DNA of 64,000 nt from Lentzea xinjiangensis (GCF_900110955.1 NZ_FOFR01000012.1:62001-126000), one strand, 5' to 3'; counted from the first letter of the stretch, positions 44,766 to 53,860 are shown. Program-made: numbers and translations. The notes: generated by a model not told the origin, from the sequence alone.

Positions 44766-44810
44766 ACGCGGAAGGGCCTCTCCGGCCGCGCCGGAGGGGC
44801 CCTTCCGCGT
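44766..44810 (+). terminator. Terminator after the toxin-immunity pair
   Basis: A 21-bp stem (44766-44786 with 44790-44810) with one G-U pair and a CGC loop starts six bases past the immunity stop. Its central AAGGGCC/GGCCCTT resembles the hairpins at 3468 and 31749. Confidence 0.88.
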
Positions 44811-44918
44811 CCCAACCCCACCACATACCCGCAACCACCGGCGGTTAACCCACCTGCCACTGAGAGGTCATCGTTCTGACCTGCTGTCATTAGCCAACCC
44901 AGCATCACCCTGGTTCGC

Positions 44919-45692
44919 ATGACGCAGCCGGAACTGCTTGTCAGCACCCCTGTCCAGCAGGACGGGAACGCCCCCCGCTACTCCCTCCTCGTAGCTCGCG
45001 ACAGCGAAGAGGTCGTCGCCGCCCAGAAGCTGCGCTACGACGTGTTCGCCGGTGAGATGGGGGCGACGCTGCACACCGGCGTGCCCGGGCACGACGTCGA
45101 CGAGTTCGACGAGCACTGCGACCACCTGGTCGTGCGCGACGACCGCACCGGCGAGATCGTCGGCGGCTACCGCATGCTGCCGCCGGAGCGGGCCAGGGAA
45201 GCCGGCCGCCTCTACAGCGACGGCGAGTTCGACCTCGGGAACCTCGACGGCATCCGGCACAGCACGGTCGAGACCGGGCGGTCCTGCGTTCACCCCGACC
45301 ACCGCAACGGCGCCGTCGTCAGCCTCGTGTGGGCCGGCATCGCGCGGTACATGTTGTTGAGCGGGCACAAGTGGCTCGTCGGGTGCGCCTCGATCCCCTT
45401 GCACGACGGCGGAAGTCTCGCGGCCGGTGTGTGGGACGTGGTGCACGCCAAGCACTTCGCGCCCGAGCAGTACCGCGTCACGCCGCGCAACCCGTGGGAC
45501 GTCGACTCGGTCGCCCGGCCGGAGAAGACCGTGGTGCCGCCGCTGCTCAAGGGGTACCTGCGGCTCGGCGCCAAGATCTGCGGCCGGCCCGCGCTCGACG
45601 CGGACTTCGGTGTCGCGGACCTGTTCATCCTGCTCGGCATGGACCACGTGGATCAGCGTTATCTCAAGTTCTTCCTGGGGGAGACGGCATGA
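44919..45692 (+). CDS. GNAT-type acyltransferase (OlsB/hemolysin-like family)
   Basis: The 257-residue protein belongs to the acyltransferase family of ornithine-lipid OlsB-like enzymes, with an N-terminal GNAT fold. Landmarks are AAQKLRYDVFAGEMGA at about 32-47, DEFDEHCDHLVVRD, IVGGYRMLPP, ETGRSCVHPDHRNGAVVSLVWAG and ASIPLHDGG. It overlaps the start of the PlsC-type gene (ATGA), so the two are coupled and probably act on related lipid substrates. Mycobacterial counterparts are recalled as Rv3027c-Rv3026c. An acyl-ACP or acyl-CoA donor is likely; the acceptor is not known from sequence. Confidence 0.88.
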   Translation: MTQPELLVSTPVQQDGNAPRYSLLVARDSEEVVAAQKLRYDVFAGEMGATLHTGVPGHDVDEFDEHCDHLVVRDDRTGEIVGGYRMLPPERAREAGRLYSDGEFDLGNLDGIRHSTVETGRSCVHPDHRNGAVVSLVWAGIARYMLLSGHKWLVGCASIPLHDGGSLAAGVWDVVHAKHFAPEQYRVTPRNPWDVDSVARPEKTVVPPLLKGYLRLGAKICGRPALDADFGVADLFILLGMDHVDQRYLKFFLGETA

Positions 45693-46561
45693 GTCACGCC
45701 TGGATGCCCGCGTCGCCCTGTGGTGACGGGTGTGTCAGCACGGCTCCGCGGAGCGTCAGCTCGATCAGGCAGGCCTGGCGGGCGGTCACCGCCGTCACGG
45801 CGCTGCTGTGCGGCGTGGTGGTCGCACTGGCCCTGCTGCTGCCGCACCGGCAGCGGGAGAGCACCATCCGCCTCTGGTTCCACGCCGTGCTCCGCGCGTT
45901 CGGGGTCCGGCTGGAGGTCCACGGTGCCAGGAGGTTCCAGGAGATCCCCAAGCGCGGGGTGCTCGTCGTGAGCAACCACGTGTCGTGGCTCGACGAGCTC
46001 GCGATCGACTCGGTGCAGCCGATCCGGCTCGTGGCCAAGAAGGACATCAAGAGCTGGCCGGTGCTCGGCCGGATCATCACGGCGGCGGGCACGGTCTACC
46101 TCGACCGGGAGAAGCTCCGCGACCTGCCGCGGGCCGTCAGCGACCTCACCGCCACGCTGCGCGGCGGCAGCGCGGTCGGCATCCACGCCGAGGGGACGAC
46201 GTGGTGCGGGCTCGCGTCCGGGCACTACAAGCCGGCGCTGTTCCAGGCCGCGATCGACGCCGGGGTGCCGGTGCGGCCGATCGTGCTGCGGTACCGGATC
46301 GGCGATCACGTCAGCACGCAGCCCGCGTTCATCGGCAGTGACACGCTCATCGACTCGATCCGGCGCGTGCTGAAGGTCAAGGGCCTGGTCGTGGAGGTGC
46401 ACGTCCTCGACGAGATCGCTCCCGGCCGGGCGGCGACGCGCAGGGAGCTCGCGAAACTTGCCAAAGAGCAATCAAACCGCTTGACCTCGACCGAGCTGGA
46501 GATAGCACCATCAACGGGTGACTCTCACCGCGCCCGCCCCATCACGCCTCTGGTCGCCTGA
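45689..46561 (+). CDS. PlsC-type 1-acyl-glycerol-3-phosphate acyltransferase family protein
   Basis: The 290-residue protein has an N-terminal transmembrane helix (about 33-52). The acyltransferase motifs follow: NHVSWLD (HX4D, about 98), YLDREKLRDL, and the EGTTWCG block near 170 with VRPIVLRY after it. It would acylate a lysolipid or similar acceptor at the membrane. It shares four bases with the upstream GNAT gene, forming a two-step acyltransferase pair of the OlsB-OlsA kind, and overlaps the MFS start by 44 bases. Assignment to ornithine lipids is only suggested by the pairing. Confidence 0.9.
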   Translation: MSHAWMPASPCGDGCVSTAPRSVSSIRQAWRAVTAVTALLCGVVVALALLLPHRQRESTIRLWFHAVLRAFGVRLEVHGARRFQEIPKRGVLVVSNHVSWLDELAIDSVQPIRLVAKKDIKSWPVLGRIITAAGTVYLDREKLRDLPRAVSDLTATLRGGSAVGIHAEGTTWCGLASGHYKPALFQAAIDAGVPVRPIVLRYRIGDHVSTQPAFIGSDTLIDSIRRVLKVKGLVVEVHVLDEIAPGRAATRRELAKLAKEQSNRLTSTELEIAPSTGDSHRARPITPLVA

Positions 46562-47861
46562 CCGCCGCTGGCCCACGACGGGCATCCTCCTGCTGGTCAC
46601 CCTGCTCGCCTTCGAGGCGATGGGGGTCGGCACGGCGATGCCCACCATGGTCAGCGAGCTGAAGGGCGAGGCGCTCTACGCGTGGCCGTTCCTCGCGAAC
46701 CTCGCGGCGAGCGTCATCGCCACGGTCTTCTCCGGCCGGCTCTCCGACCGGAGGGGACCGAGGCCGGCCGTGTTCGTCGGCGTGGCGCTGTTCCTCGCCG
46801 GGCTCGTGGTCGCGGGTGTCGCGGAGAACATGGCGGTGCTGCTCGCCGGCCGCGCCCTGCAGGGGTTCGGCGCCGGCTTCCTGATCGTCGCGGTCTACGT
46901 GCTGATCGCGGTCGCCTACCCGGAGAGCGACCGGCCCGCGGTCTTCGGCGCGCTGTCCGCGGCGTGGGTGGTGCCCTCGCTGGTGGGACCGGCGGTGGCG
47001 GGCTGGGCGACCGAGCACGTGACGTGGCGGCTGGTGTTCCTCGCGATCGTGCCGTTGGTGCTCGTCGGCAGCGTGTTGCTCATCCCGGTGCTGCGCGGGC
47101 TGCCTCCGCACACCGCGGCCCCTCCGCGGCGCAGGCACCTGCCGGCCGCCGCGGTGGCCGTCGGCGTCGGTGTGGCCGCGCTGAGCTGGGCGTTGCAGCA
47201 CCGCACGTGGTGGCTGCTCGCCGTGGCGTTGCTGCTGCTGGCTCCCGCGCTGCGCGTCCTGCTGCCGAAGGGCACGCTGCTGGCCCGCCGGGGCCTGCCC
47301 GTCACGATCCTGGCGCGCGGCCTGCTGGCCGGCACGTTCTTCGCGGTCGAGGGCTTCATCCCGCTCACGCTGACCGTCGTGCACGGCTACTCACCCCTGG
47401 AGGCGGGCATCCCGCTGACGCTGAGCGCGCTCGGCTGGGCCGGGGCGTCGATGTGGGCGTCGCGGCACCCCGAGATCGAGCGCCACGCGCTCGTGAGGAC
47501 CGGCTTCCTGTTCACGGCGACCGGCATCGCGGCCGTGACGCTCATCGCACCCGCGTGGGGCCCGGCCTGGCTGACGCCGGTCCTGTGGGCCGTGGCCGGC
47601 GCGGGCATGGGTATGGCGACGTCGAGCGTCGGCGTGCTGATGATGGCCGCATCACCCGAGGCCGACCGCGGTTTCAACTCCGCCGCGCTGCAGATCTCCG
47701 ACATGCTCTTCTCCGGGACCATGATCGGACTCGGCGGCGTGCTGGTGGTGGCGACGGCGCCGACCGCGGGCGTGGTGGTGCTCAACCTGTCGATGGCGGC
47801 GTTGGCCGTGGTGGGAGCGATTCTGACGGGGCCCCGCATGCGGGCTACCCTGGAGTCCTGA
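46518..47861 (+). CDS. Major facilitator superfamily transporter
   Basis: The 447-residue membrane protein has 12-14 predicted transmembrane segments. The MFS loop 2-3 motif appears as [12 protein letters not shown] at about 75. It starts with [19 protein letters not shown], and TM1 follows with [21 protein letters not shown]. The GTG start lies 44 bases inside the acyltransferase gene, and its stop overlaps the next ATG by one base, so it is part of the conserved transcript. The sequence is of the drug-efflux (DHA) type, but no substrate can be assigned. Confidence 0.9.
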   Translation: MTLTAPAPSRLWSPDRRWPTTGILLLVTLLAFEAMGVGTAMPTMVSELKGEALYAWPFLANLAASVIATVFSGRLSDRRGPRPAVFVGVALFLAGLVVAGVAENMAVLLAGRALQGFGAGFLIVAVYVLIAVAYPESDRPAVFGALSAAWVVPSLVGPAVAGWATEHVTWRLVFLAIVPLVLVGSVLLIPVLRGLPPHTAAPPRRRHLPAAAVAVGVGVAALSWALQHRTWWLLAVALLLLAPALRVLLPKGTLLARRGLPVTILARGLLAGTFFAVEGFIPLTLTVVHGYSPLEAGIPLTLSALGWAGASMWASRHPEIERHALVRTGFLFTATGIAAVTLIAPAWGPAWLTPVLWAVAGAGMGMATSSVGVLMMAASPEADRGFNSAALQISDMLFSGTMIGLGGVLVVATAPTAGVVVLNLSMAALAVVGAILTGPRMRATLES

Positions 47862-49030
47862 TGGCTTATCTCGACCACGCTGCCACGACCCCGATGCACC
47901 CGGAGGCGGTCGCGGCGATGACCGAGGCGTTGTCCACCACGGGCAACGCCTCGTCGCTGCACACCTCCGGCCGGCGGGCGCGGCGGGCGGTCGAGGAGGC
48001 CCGCGAGACCATCGCCGACGCCCTGGGCGCCCGGCCGTCCGAGGTGCTCTTCACCGGCGGCGGCACGGAGAGCGACAACCTCGCGGTCAAGGGCGTCTAC
48101 TGGGCGAGCGGCAAGCGCCGCGTGCTGGCCTCCGCCGTCGAGCACCACGCCGTGCTGGACGCCGTCGAGTGGCTCGAGCAGCGCGGCGCCGAGGTCACCT
48201 GGCTGCCGACCGACCGCCACGGGCGGGTGTCGGCCGACACGGTCGCGGACGCGCTCGACGACGACGTCGCGCTCGTCACCACGATGTGGGCGAACAACGA
48301 GGTCGGCACCATCAACCCGGTGCACGACATCGCGTCCGTGTGCGCCGAGCGCGGCGTGCCGTTCCACACGGACGCGGTGCAGGCCGTGGGCGCGGTGCCG
48401 GTCGACTTCGCCGCGTCCGGCGCCTCCGCGCTGACCATGACCGGCCACAAGGTCGGCGGCCCGTACGGGGTGGGCGTGCTGCTGCTGGCCCGCGACGTGA
48501 AGTGCGCGCCGTTGCTGCACGGCGGCGGCCAGGAGCGCGACGTGCGGTCGGGCACCCTGGACGTGCCCTCGATCGTCGGGCTCGCCCGCGCCGTGCGGAT
48601 CGCGGTGGACGAGCAGGAACAGCGCGCCGCCGAACTGGTGGAGCTGCGCGAGGAGCTGATCGCCTCGGTGCGCGCGGTGGTGCCGGACGTGATCGTGAAC
48701 GGCGACCCGGCCGACCGGCTGCCCGGCAACGCACACCTGACGTTCCCCGGCTGCGAGGGCGACAGCCTGCTGATGCTGCTCGACGCGCGCGGTGTCGAGT
48801 GCTCGACGGGCTCCGCGTGCACCGCCGGTGTGGCGCAACCGAGCCACGTGCTGCTCGCGATGGGCGTCGAACCGGCGTTGGCGCGGGGCTCCCTGCGGTT
48901 CTCGCTCGGGCACACCTCGACGCGCGCGGACGTCGAGAAGCTCGCGTCGGTGATCGGCCCGGTGGTGGAGAGGGCCCGCACGGCGGGCCTGGCAGGCATG
49001 AGGCGTTCCCGGAAGGTGGTCAAGCAGTGA
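47861..49030 (+). CDS. iscS: Cysteine desulfurase (IscS/NifS-like)
   Basis: This PLP enzyme takes sulfur from cysteine for tRNA thiolation and possibly Fe-S assembly. The 389-residue product shows [19 protein letters not shown] at the start and [18 protein letters not shown]. The PLP lysine is in [14 protein letters not shown] at about 205. The persulfide-forming Cys is in [17 protein letters not shown] at about 322, with an additional Cys in GVECS. It directly precedes mnmA with a GTGA overlap, so it is the dedicated sulfur donor for 2-thiouridine synthesis, as for mycobacterial Rv3025c-Rv3024c (recalled). Confidence 0.94.
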   Translation: MAYLDHAATTPMHPEAVAAMTEALSTTGNASSLHTSGRRARRAVEEARETIADALGARPSEVLFTGGGTESDNLAVKGVYWASGKRRVLASAVEHHAVLDAVEWLEQRGAEVTWLPTDRHGRVSADTVADALDDDVALVTTMWANNEVGTINPVHDIASVCAERGVPFHTDAVQAVGAVPVDFAASGASALTMTGHKVGGPYGVGVLLLARDVKCAPLLHGGGQERDVRSGTLDVPSIVGLARAVRIAVDEQEQRAAELVELREELIASVRAVVPDVIVNGDPADRLPGNAHLTFPGCEGDSLLMLLDARGVECSTGSACTAGVAQPSHVLLAMGVEPALARGSLRFSLGHTSTRADVEKLASVIGPVVERARTAGLAGMRRSRKVVKQ

Positions 49031-50109
49031 AGGTCCTCGCGGCGATGAGCGGTGGTGTCGATTCCGCGGTGGCGGCGGCACGTGCCGTCGAAGCGGGACA
49101 CGACGTGACGGGCGTGCACCTGGCGTTGTCGGCCAAGCCCGGCACCCTGCGCACGGGCGCCCGCGGCTGCTGCACGATCGAGGACGCCCACGACGCCCGT
49201 CGCGCGGCGGACCTCATGGGCATCCCGTTCTACGTCTGGGACTTCGCCGAGCGCTTCACGGAGGAGGTCGTGGAGGACTTCGTCGCGGAGTACGCGGCGG
49301 GCCGCACCCCGAACCCGTGCCTGCGCTGCAACGAGCGGATCAAGTTCGAGGCGTTGCTGGACAAGGCGATCGCCCTCGGCTTCGACGCCGTCTGCACGGG
49401 CCACTACGCGCGGCTGGAGCTGGTGGACGGGCGTCCGGAGCTGCGCCGCAGCGCCGACCTGGGCAAGGACCAGTCGTACGTGCTGGCCTCGCTCACCGCG
49501 GACCAGCTCGCGCACGCGATGTTCCCGTTGGGGGACACCACGAAGGACGACGTGCGCGCCGAGGCCGCCGCGCGCGGCCTGTCGGTGGCGAAGAAGCCGG
49601 ACAGCCACGACATCTGCTTCATCCCGGACGGCGACACGCAGAAGTTCCTCGCCGGGCGGATGGAGACCAAGCCGGGCCTGCTGGTCGACGACGAGACGGG
49701 CGCGGTGCTCGGCCGGCACGCGGGCGTGCACGAGTTCACCGTGGGGCAGCGCAAGGGGCTCGGGATCGCGGCTCCCGCCGCCGACGGCCGCCCGCGCTAC
49801 GTGCTGGCGCTGGAGCCGGTGTCGGGCACCGTCCGGGTGGGCGCGGCCGAGAAGCTCGCGGTCACCGGGATTTCGGCGTCGAACCCCATCGCGCACGTGG
49901 ACCTCGACGGACCGGTGGAGTGCGTCGCGCAGGTGCGCGCGCACGGCGGCACGGCTCCGGCGGTGGCCGAACTGGTGGACGGCGTGCTGCAGGTGCAGCT
50001 GCGTGAGCCGTTGCGGGGCGTGGCGCCGGGACAGGCCGTGGCGATCTACCGCGAGGACGCGGCGGGCGACCTGGTGCTGGCCAGCGCGACCATCGACGCG
50101 ACCAGCTAA
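49027..50109 (+). CDS. mnmA: tRNA-specific 2-thiouridylase
   Basis: MnmA thiolates uridine 34 of Lys, Glu and Gln tRNAs. The 360-residue product has the PP-loop [10 protein letters not shown] at about 8-17, the catalytic Cys in [14 protein letters not shown] at about 99, [18 protein letters not shown] and the second active-site Cys in [10 protein letters not shown] at about 195. The C-terminal tRNA-binding beta-barrel includes [11 protein letters not shown]. The GTG start overlaps the desulfurase stop. No terminator hairpin is obvious after it. Confidence 0.96.
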   Translation: MKVLAAMSGGVDSAVAAARAVEAGHDVTGVHLALSAKPGTLRTGARGCCTIEDAHDARRAADLMGIPFYVWDFAERFTEEVVEDFVAEYAAGRTPNPCLRCNERIKFEALLDKAIALGFDAVCTGHYARLELVDGRPELRRSADLGKDQSYVLASLTADQLAHAMFPLGDTTKDDVRAEAAARGLSVAKKPDSHDICFIPDGDTQKFLAGRMETKPGLLVDDETGAVLGRHAGVHEFTVGQRKGLGIAAPAADGRPRYVLALEPVSGTVRVGAAEKLAVTGISASNPIAHVDLDGPVECVAQVRAHGGTAPAVAELVDGVLQVQLREPLRGVAPGQAVAIYREDAAGDLVLASATIDATS

Positions 50110-50150
50110 TTCACTTGTAGCGCCGGTGGCGCGGACCTAGCGTTCGCCGT

Positions 50151-50408
50151 GTGACGTTCAATGACACGGGGTTCGTCGACACGCGGTCCGATCTCGCCGA
50201 GAGGGCTCGCAACGCGTTCCGGTGCTTCGTCGGTGCCGCGGACCGGCGGAGGTTGAACAGCCACCTCCACCGGCACGAGGTGCCGGTGTGGGTGGTGTCG
50301 CCGCTGCGGCGGCTGGCGAGGCCGTTCCGCCGCGCTAGCTGGGACGCCACTCCGAGTTCGCTCCGCACAGGAGCACGCAGGGCAGCTCACTCGACACGTC
50401 GTCCCTGA
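50151..50408 (+). CDS. Possible 85-residue basic protein
   Basis: This ORF follows mnmA by 41 bases. Over its first 63 codons about nine in ten third positions are G or C, which is coding-like. The last part, where it runs antisense over the 3' end of the dehydratase gene, loses this bias. The product is basic (RLNSHLHRHEVPVWVVSPLRR, shown in part: RRRLNSHLHRHEV) with no recognised domain. No clear ribosome-binding site precedes the GTG. It may be a genuine small gene, a decayed one or a chance ORF in the mnmA 3' region. Confidence 0.4.
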   Translation: MTFNDTGFVDTRSDLAERARNAFRCFVGAADRRRLNSHLHRHEVPVWVVSPLRRLARPFRRASWDATPSSLRTGARRAAHSTRRP

Positions 50409-51186
50409 GGAACGCCGCGAACGCCGTGGCGCCGGCGGGTTCGACCGCGATCCGGAACTCCTCCCAGAGGCGGTCGCGCGCCGAGAGGATCTCCTCGTCG
50501 GACACCAGCGCCGAGGTGACGTTGTTGCGGCGCAGGATGTCGAGCGACAGCGAGCCCGCCCGCGTGGCGCCGAGCGCGTCCGCGGCGACGGACCTCACGG
50601 TGGAGTCGACTGGCGCACCGGCCTTCAGCGCGTGGTGCATCGCGCAGCAGTTCTCGGGCTCGACGGCGACGACGTGCCGTCCGCCTGACGCCAGTGCGGC
50701 ACCTCCGACGAGACCGCCGCCGCCCACCGCGACGAAGATCGCGTCCACGTCCGGGGCGTCCTCGACGATCTCCTGGGTGACGGTGGCCTGCCCCTCGATC
50801 ACCGTGAGGTCGTCGTACGCCTCGACGTAGGTGACGCCGAGCCCGCGCGCGGCGAGGGCGGCCTCGGCGTAGGTGTCGCCGTGGCGGATCAGCTTGGCGC
50901 CGAGCGCTTCGATGCGCCTGGTCTTGGTCTCGGGCGCGGTCACCGGGACGAACACGGTGGCGTGCGCGCCGAGGAGCTGGGCGGCCTGGGCGACCGCGAT
51001 GCCGTGGTTGCCGCCGGACGCCGTGACGACCTCGGACACGTTCAGCGACAGCAGCTTGTTCACCGCACCGCGGATCTTGAACGAGCCGGTGAGCTGGAGG
51101 TGCTCGAGCTTGAGCACGAGCGGTCGCCCGTCGACGGACACGCGCAGGACCGGGGTGCGGCGGACGTACTGCGACAACGTTCTCAT
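50335..51186 (-). CDS. PLP-dependent serine/threonine dehydratase family protein
   Basis: The 283-residue enzyme would deaminate threonine or serine to the 2-oxo acid. The PLP lysine is in LTGSFKIRGAVNKLL at about 34, the ASGGNHGIAVA substrate loop at about 58 and the glycine-rich phosphate loop VAVGGGGLVGGAAL at about 170. It is shorter than the biosynthetic IlvA because it lacks the regulatory domain. The start overlaps the stop of the upstream DUF6584-like gene (ATGA). The C-terminal end lies antisense to the possible small gene at 50151-50408. Confidence 0.92.
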   Translation of the reverse strand: MRTLSQYVRRTPVLRVSVDGRPLVLKLEHLQLTGSFKIRGAVNKLLSLNVSEVVTASGGNHGIAVAQAAQLLGAHATVFVPVTAPETKTRRIEALGAKLIRHGDTYAEAALAARGLGVTYVEAYDDLTVIEGQATVTQEIVEDAPDVDAIFVAVGGGGLVGGAALASGGRHVVAVEPENCCAMHHALKAGAPVDSTVRSVAADALGATRAGSLSLDILRRNNVTSALVSDEEILSARDRLWEEFRIAVEPAGATAFAAFLRDDVSSELPCVLLCGANSEWRPS

Positions 51187-51686
51187 GTGACCAGCTTCCA
51201 CAAGAACTGCGCGAGAGTCACGATGCCCAGCAGAAAACACACCAGGACGAAGGTGCCGCCGGCCATCACGAGCAGGCAGGCGCCCCAGGACGTCTCCTCG
51301 TCCGGTGTGGCCTCCAGCCGGTGCCGCAGTTCGACCCGAGCCTGGAGTTCCAGTGCCGCGAGGCGGGTGCGGGCGGTCTCGGTGGGGGCCTGGTCGATGC
51401 CGCCCTGCCATGAGAGCGCGACCAAGCGCGCCTCCGCGCGGCGGTAGGCGCGCTCGAACGCCAGCGTCTCCTCCGGATCGCGGTCGTCGGAGAGGTAGGT
51501 CCAGCGGCCCGCCTGGGCGGGCTGGCCGAGCACCCGGTAGACCTCGGCGAGCCGCTCGCGCAGGTCGAGCCGGTGCGGGTACGTGCCGACCAGGCCGGCG
51601 ACGCGCTGACGTGCGCGAAGCACGCTCGCGAGGTCGCCGTGCCGCAACTCGTCGGCCGCTTTGCGGAGCGTCAGCTCTACCGGCAT
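51183..51686 (-). CDS. Tail-anchored helical protein (DUF6584-like)
   Basis: The 167-residue product has a helical N-terminal region (about 5-120) with a TPR-like logic: LRERLAEVYRVLGQPAQAGR, WTYLSDDRDPEE and FERAYRRAEARL. A single transmembrane helix ends the protein (about 142-162, CLLVMAGGTFVLVCFLLG). I recall this pattern as DUF6584. No catalytic residues stand out. It is coupled to the dehydratase gene by a 4-base overlap and is divergent from the membrane gene at 51723 with only 36 bases between starts, so the two promoters must overlap. Confidence 0.75.
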   Translation of the reverse strand: MPVELTLRKAADELRHGDLASVLRARQRVAGLVGTYPHRLDLRERLAEVYRVLGQPAQAGRWTYLSDDRDPEETLAFERAYRRAEARLVALSWQGGIDQAPTETARTRLAALELQARVELRHRLEATPDEETSWGACLLVMAGGTFVLVCFLLGIVTLAQFLWKLVT

Positions 51687-51722
51687 GCCGAGTAGTTTTG
51701 CAGGTGGGGCTAGCTTTGACCC

Positions 51723-52865
51723 GTGGTTGGCCTATTGCTGCTGGTCTCCGGTCTCGCCTGGTGGCTGGGGCTCTACCTGGTCGCCCGCGACCCGCGCAAA
51801 CCGCTGCTGTGGTGGGCGGGTGCGGGACTGATCAGCTACGCGGTGGCGGTCGTCGCGCCGCACCCGGTGCTGCTCGGCGTGCCGGCGCTCGCCTGGACGG
51901 GAGCGGTCCTGCTGCTCGCCCGGCCCGAGCTGATCAGGTGGTGGCTGGTCGCGCTCGGCCCGTTCTTCGTGGCCTCGTTCTGGCTGCCATGGCTCGTGCT
52001 GCTCCCTTTGACCGTGTCGACCGTTCTAGCCATAAGAAGACGTTCTTACTTTTCACTCGTCGGGGTGATGTTCGGGCTGTCCGCCGGTGCCTTCCTGGTG
52101 CGGCTGCTGCCGGACGCGCTGACACTGCCGATGATCGGCTTCGACCTCGTGCTGTTCGGGGTGCTGGTGGCCGTCACCGACGCCGTCGAGGAAGGCGAGG
52201 CGATCCGCGCGGACATGCTGCGGTCGCTCGTGATCGCCGGCTTCACGGCGGTGCTGTTCGGGTCGCAGGTCGTGCTGTTCGGCGGTCCGGAGCTGCTGGC
52301 CCACACCACGGTCGCGGCGGCGATCGCGGTCCAGGTGCTCGCGAACCCGCTGGCTTCCGTCGTGGACCGGTTCGCGGTGCCCGCGGTCGCCGCCGAGCGC
52401 GCCGAGCTCCGCGACGCCGCGGAGGCCCTGCCGAAGCGCCGGCCGCTGGTCACCGAGGACGAGGCCGAGTTCGCGCGGCTGACCCGCAAGGCGTTGAGCC
52501 ACTACGGCGACCTCGGCAAGCTCGTCGCGAGCCCGTTGATCGCGCTGACCGGTGAAGGCCCGCCGCTGGACCGGGCCGCGGAGCTGAAAAGCCTGTTGCT
52601 GGCGAGCATTCAACGGCTCAAGCCCGCCGGCGGCGATTTCGGCACGAGCGACGAATGGCGTCACTACAACGCCCTCTATTTCTACTACGTCAAGGGAATC
52701 CGCCCGTACTCGGTGCGGACCAAGCGCGAGGACCTCGATCCCGAGGACCGCAGGGCGTTGCAGTGGTTCGTGACCCAGGTGCCCGAACGCACCCTCCACA
52801 ACTGGCAGAACGCGGCCGCACGCCTGGTGGCGGCCGACCTGCTGGCAGGAGTTGGCAGCGTTTGA
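51723..52865 (+). CDS. Multi-pass membrane protein with conserved soluble C-terminal domain
   Basis: The 380-residue product has about eight hydrophobic segments in residues 1-215, then a soluble domain (about 225-380). The soluble part has a linear motif-rich end: GKLVASPLIALTG, SSIQRLKP-like SIQRLKPAGG, YNALYFYYVKGIRPYS, LDPEDRRALQWFVTQVPERT and LHNWQNAAARLVAADL. Similar ends occur, as I recall, in uncharacterised actinobacterial proteins. Nothing indicates transport or catalysis. A membrane-tethered regulator or sensor is one reading, but there is no kinase, HTH or receiver motif. The function is unknown. Confidence 0.75.
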   Translation: MVGLLLLVSGLAWWLGLYLVARDPRKPLLWWAGAGLISYAVAVVAPHPVLLGVPALAWTGAVLLLARPELIRWWLVALGPFFVASFWLPWLVLLPLTVSTVLAIRRRSYFSLVGVMFGLSAGAFLVRLLPDALTLPMIGFDLVLFGVLVAVTDAVEEGEAIRADMLRSLVIAGFTAVLFGSQVVLFGGPELLAHTTVAAAIAVQVLANPLASVVDRFAVPAVAAERAELRDAAEALPKRRPLVTEDEAEFARLTRKALSHYGDLGKLVASPLIALTGEGPPLDRAAELKSLLLASIQRLKPAGGDFGTSDEWRHYNALYFYYVKGIRPYSVRTKREDLDPEDRRALQWFVTQVPERTLHNWQNAAARLVAADLLAGVGSV

Positions 52866-52903
52866 CGTGGTTTCGGCAGCTCCGGCGAGGCCATCGTCGG
52901 GCC

Positions 52904-53302
52904 ATGTTGAAATTCGCCTTGAAACTCGACGGTGTCGCTTCGTTCGGCCTCGGTCTGCTGACCGTCCTGATCCGCCCGGAAATCGGAATGCCGGTGGGCT
53001 GGCAGGTCGGGCTCGGTCTTTTCTGCGTGGTCTACGGAGTGGGGGTGTTCCTCCTGGGCACCCGCCCCGGCCCGGACCGGCGGATCGTGCTGCTGGTCAT
53101 CGCCGGCAACCTGGTGTGGGCCACCGACAGCGTTCTCACCGCGGCGGTGAAGTGGTTCCCGCTCACCACCGCCGGCGTCGTGCTGGTGGTGGCCCAGGGG
53201 CTCGCGGTGCTCGGGTTCGCGGTCCTGCAGTTCCTCGGCCTCAGGCGCGCAGCGTCCGCGAACGACCGCGGAACTCGGCCACGACCTCGGTCCCACGCCT
53301 GA
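52904..53302 (+). CDS. Small four-helix membrane protein
   Basis: The 132-residue product has four hydrophobic helices (about 8-25, 32-50, 60-80 and 85-105) and a basic C-terminal tail. It follows the preceding membrane gene by 38 bases. The pattern GLGLLTVLIRPE, then GVFLLGTRP, resembles small integral membrane proteins of unknown role in actinomycetes. The last 62 bases overlap the convergent thioesterase gene in antisense. The ATG at 52904 has no strong ribosome-binding site, so the start is tentative. Confidence 0.7.
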   Translation: MLKFALKLDGVASFGLGLLTVLIRPEIGMPVGWQVGLGLFCVVYGVGVFLLGTRPGPDRRIVLLVIAGNLVWATDSVLTAAVKWFPLTTAGVVLVVAQGLAVLGFAVLQFLGLRRAASANDRGTRPRPRSHA

Positions 53303-53627
53303 CCGTGATGTCGTAGATGCCGCTGCGGCCGAACCGGGTCCGTTCCACCGCCTCCGCCACCAGCTCGTCACCCGCGTGCACGGGCCGGATGAAGTCGATC
53401 TCGGCCGTGGCGGCGACGGTGACGGACCCGGCCCGGTTGCAGGCACAGGCGAACGCCGAGTCCGCCAGCAGGAAGACGTAACCGCCGTGCGCGATGCCGT
53501 GGCCGTTGAGCATCAGCTCGGTGACCGCCATGCGCAGCACCGCGTACCCGTCACGCAGCTCGACGGGCTCGATGCCCAGCGCGGTCGAGGCCTTGTCGGC
53601 GGCGAGCATCTCGGCAGGACCATTCAT
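53241..53627 (-). CDS. Hotdog-fold acyl-CoA thioesterase (PaaI-like)
   Basis: The 128-residue protein is a hotdog thioesterase. The active-site helix with the usual His/Asp surroundings is NGHGIAHGGYVFLLADSAFACACN at about 45-68, shown here in part as HGGYVFLLADSAF. VAATAEIDFIRPVHAGDELVAEA, the following strands and the length match phenylacetate-type PaaI, which recycles dead-end CoA esters. No other phenylacetate genes are present. ATG 53627 was preferred over 53645. The C-terminal 62 bases run antisense to the small membrane gene. Confidence 0.9.
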   Translation of the reverse strand: MNGPAEMLAADKASTALGIEPVELRDGYAVLRMAVTELMLNGHGIAHGGYVFLLADSAFACACNRAGSVTVAATAEIDFIRPVHAGDELVAEAVERTRFGRSGIYDITVRRGTEVVAEFRGRSRTLRA

Positions 53628-53723
53628 TCGTGGCAGCGTAATCACCCTGGCGGTGGTGTCACGCAGCGTTGGCCCCGACCTACTGTCCGAATGCTTGATC
53701 GCTCAAAAACGGAGGTGGTCATC

Positions 53724-53789
53724 ATGGGTGGATGCTCTTGTTGCAGCTCGTGCACGGGTCCGAGCTGCGGGTGCTGCGGCTCCTGCTAG
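53724..53789 (+). CDS. Mini-gene for a 21-residue peptide with eight cysteines
   Basis: The 21-residue peptide begins MGGCSCCSSC and ends CGCCGSC. Cysteines are at positions 4, 6, 7, 10, 15, 17, 18 and 21. The ATG at 53724 has a GGAGG eight bases upstream, which is better than the site of many long genes here, and the TAG stop is followed within 20 bases by a 13-bp terminator hairpin. The CC and CxC spacing is metallothionein-like, so binding of copper, zinc or iron-sulfur clusters is plausible. A ribosomally made peptide precursor is the other possibility, but no modification enzyme lies next to it. An in-frame ATG at 53691 would add 11 residues. Confidence 0.65.
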   Translation: MGGCSCCSSCTGPSCGCCGSC

Positions 53790-53807
53790 CAGCGGGCGAA
53801 CGGACGG

Positions 53808-53840
53808 AGGCCGGTGCGGGTGGAGATCCCGCGCCGGCCT
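53808..53840 (+). terminator. Terminator after the cysteine-rich mini-gene
   Basis: A 13-bp stem with one G-U pair (53808-53820 with 53828-53840, core AGGCCGG-GCGGG) and a 7-base loop is followed by TTGCCTTG. It lies 18 bases past the mini-gene stop. Confidence 0.75.
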
Positions 53841-53860
53841 TTGCCTTGCGCGGGTGGGAG

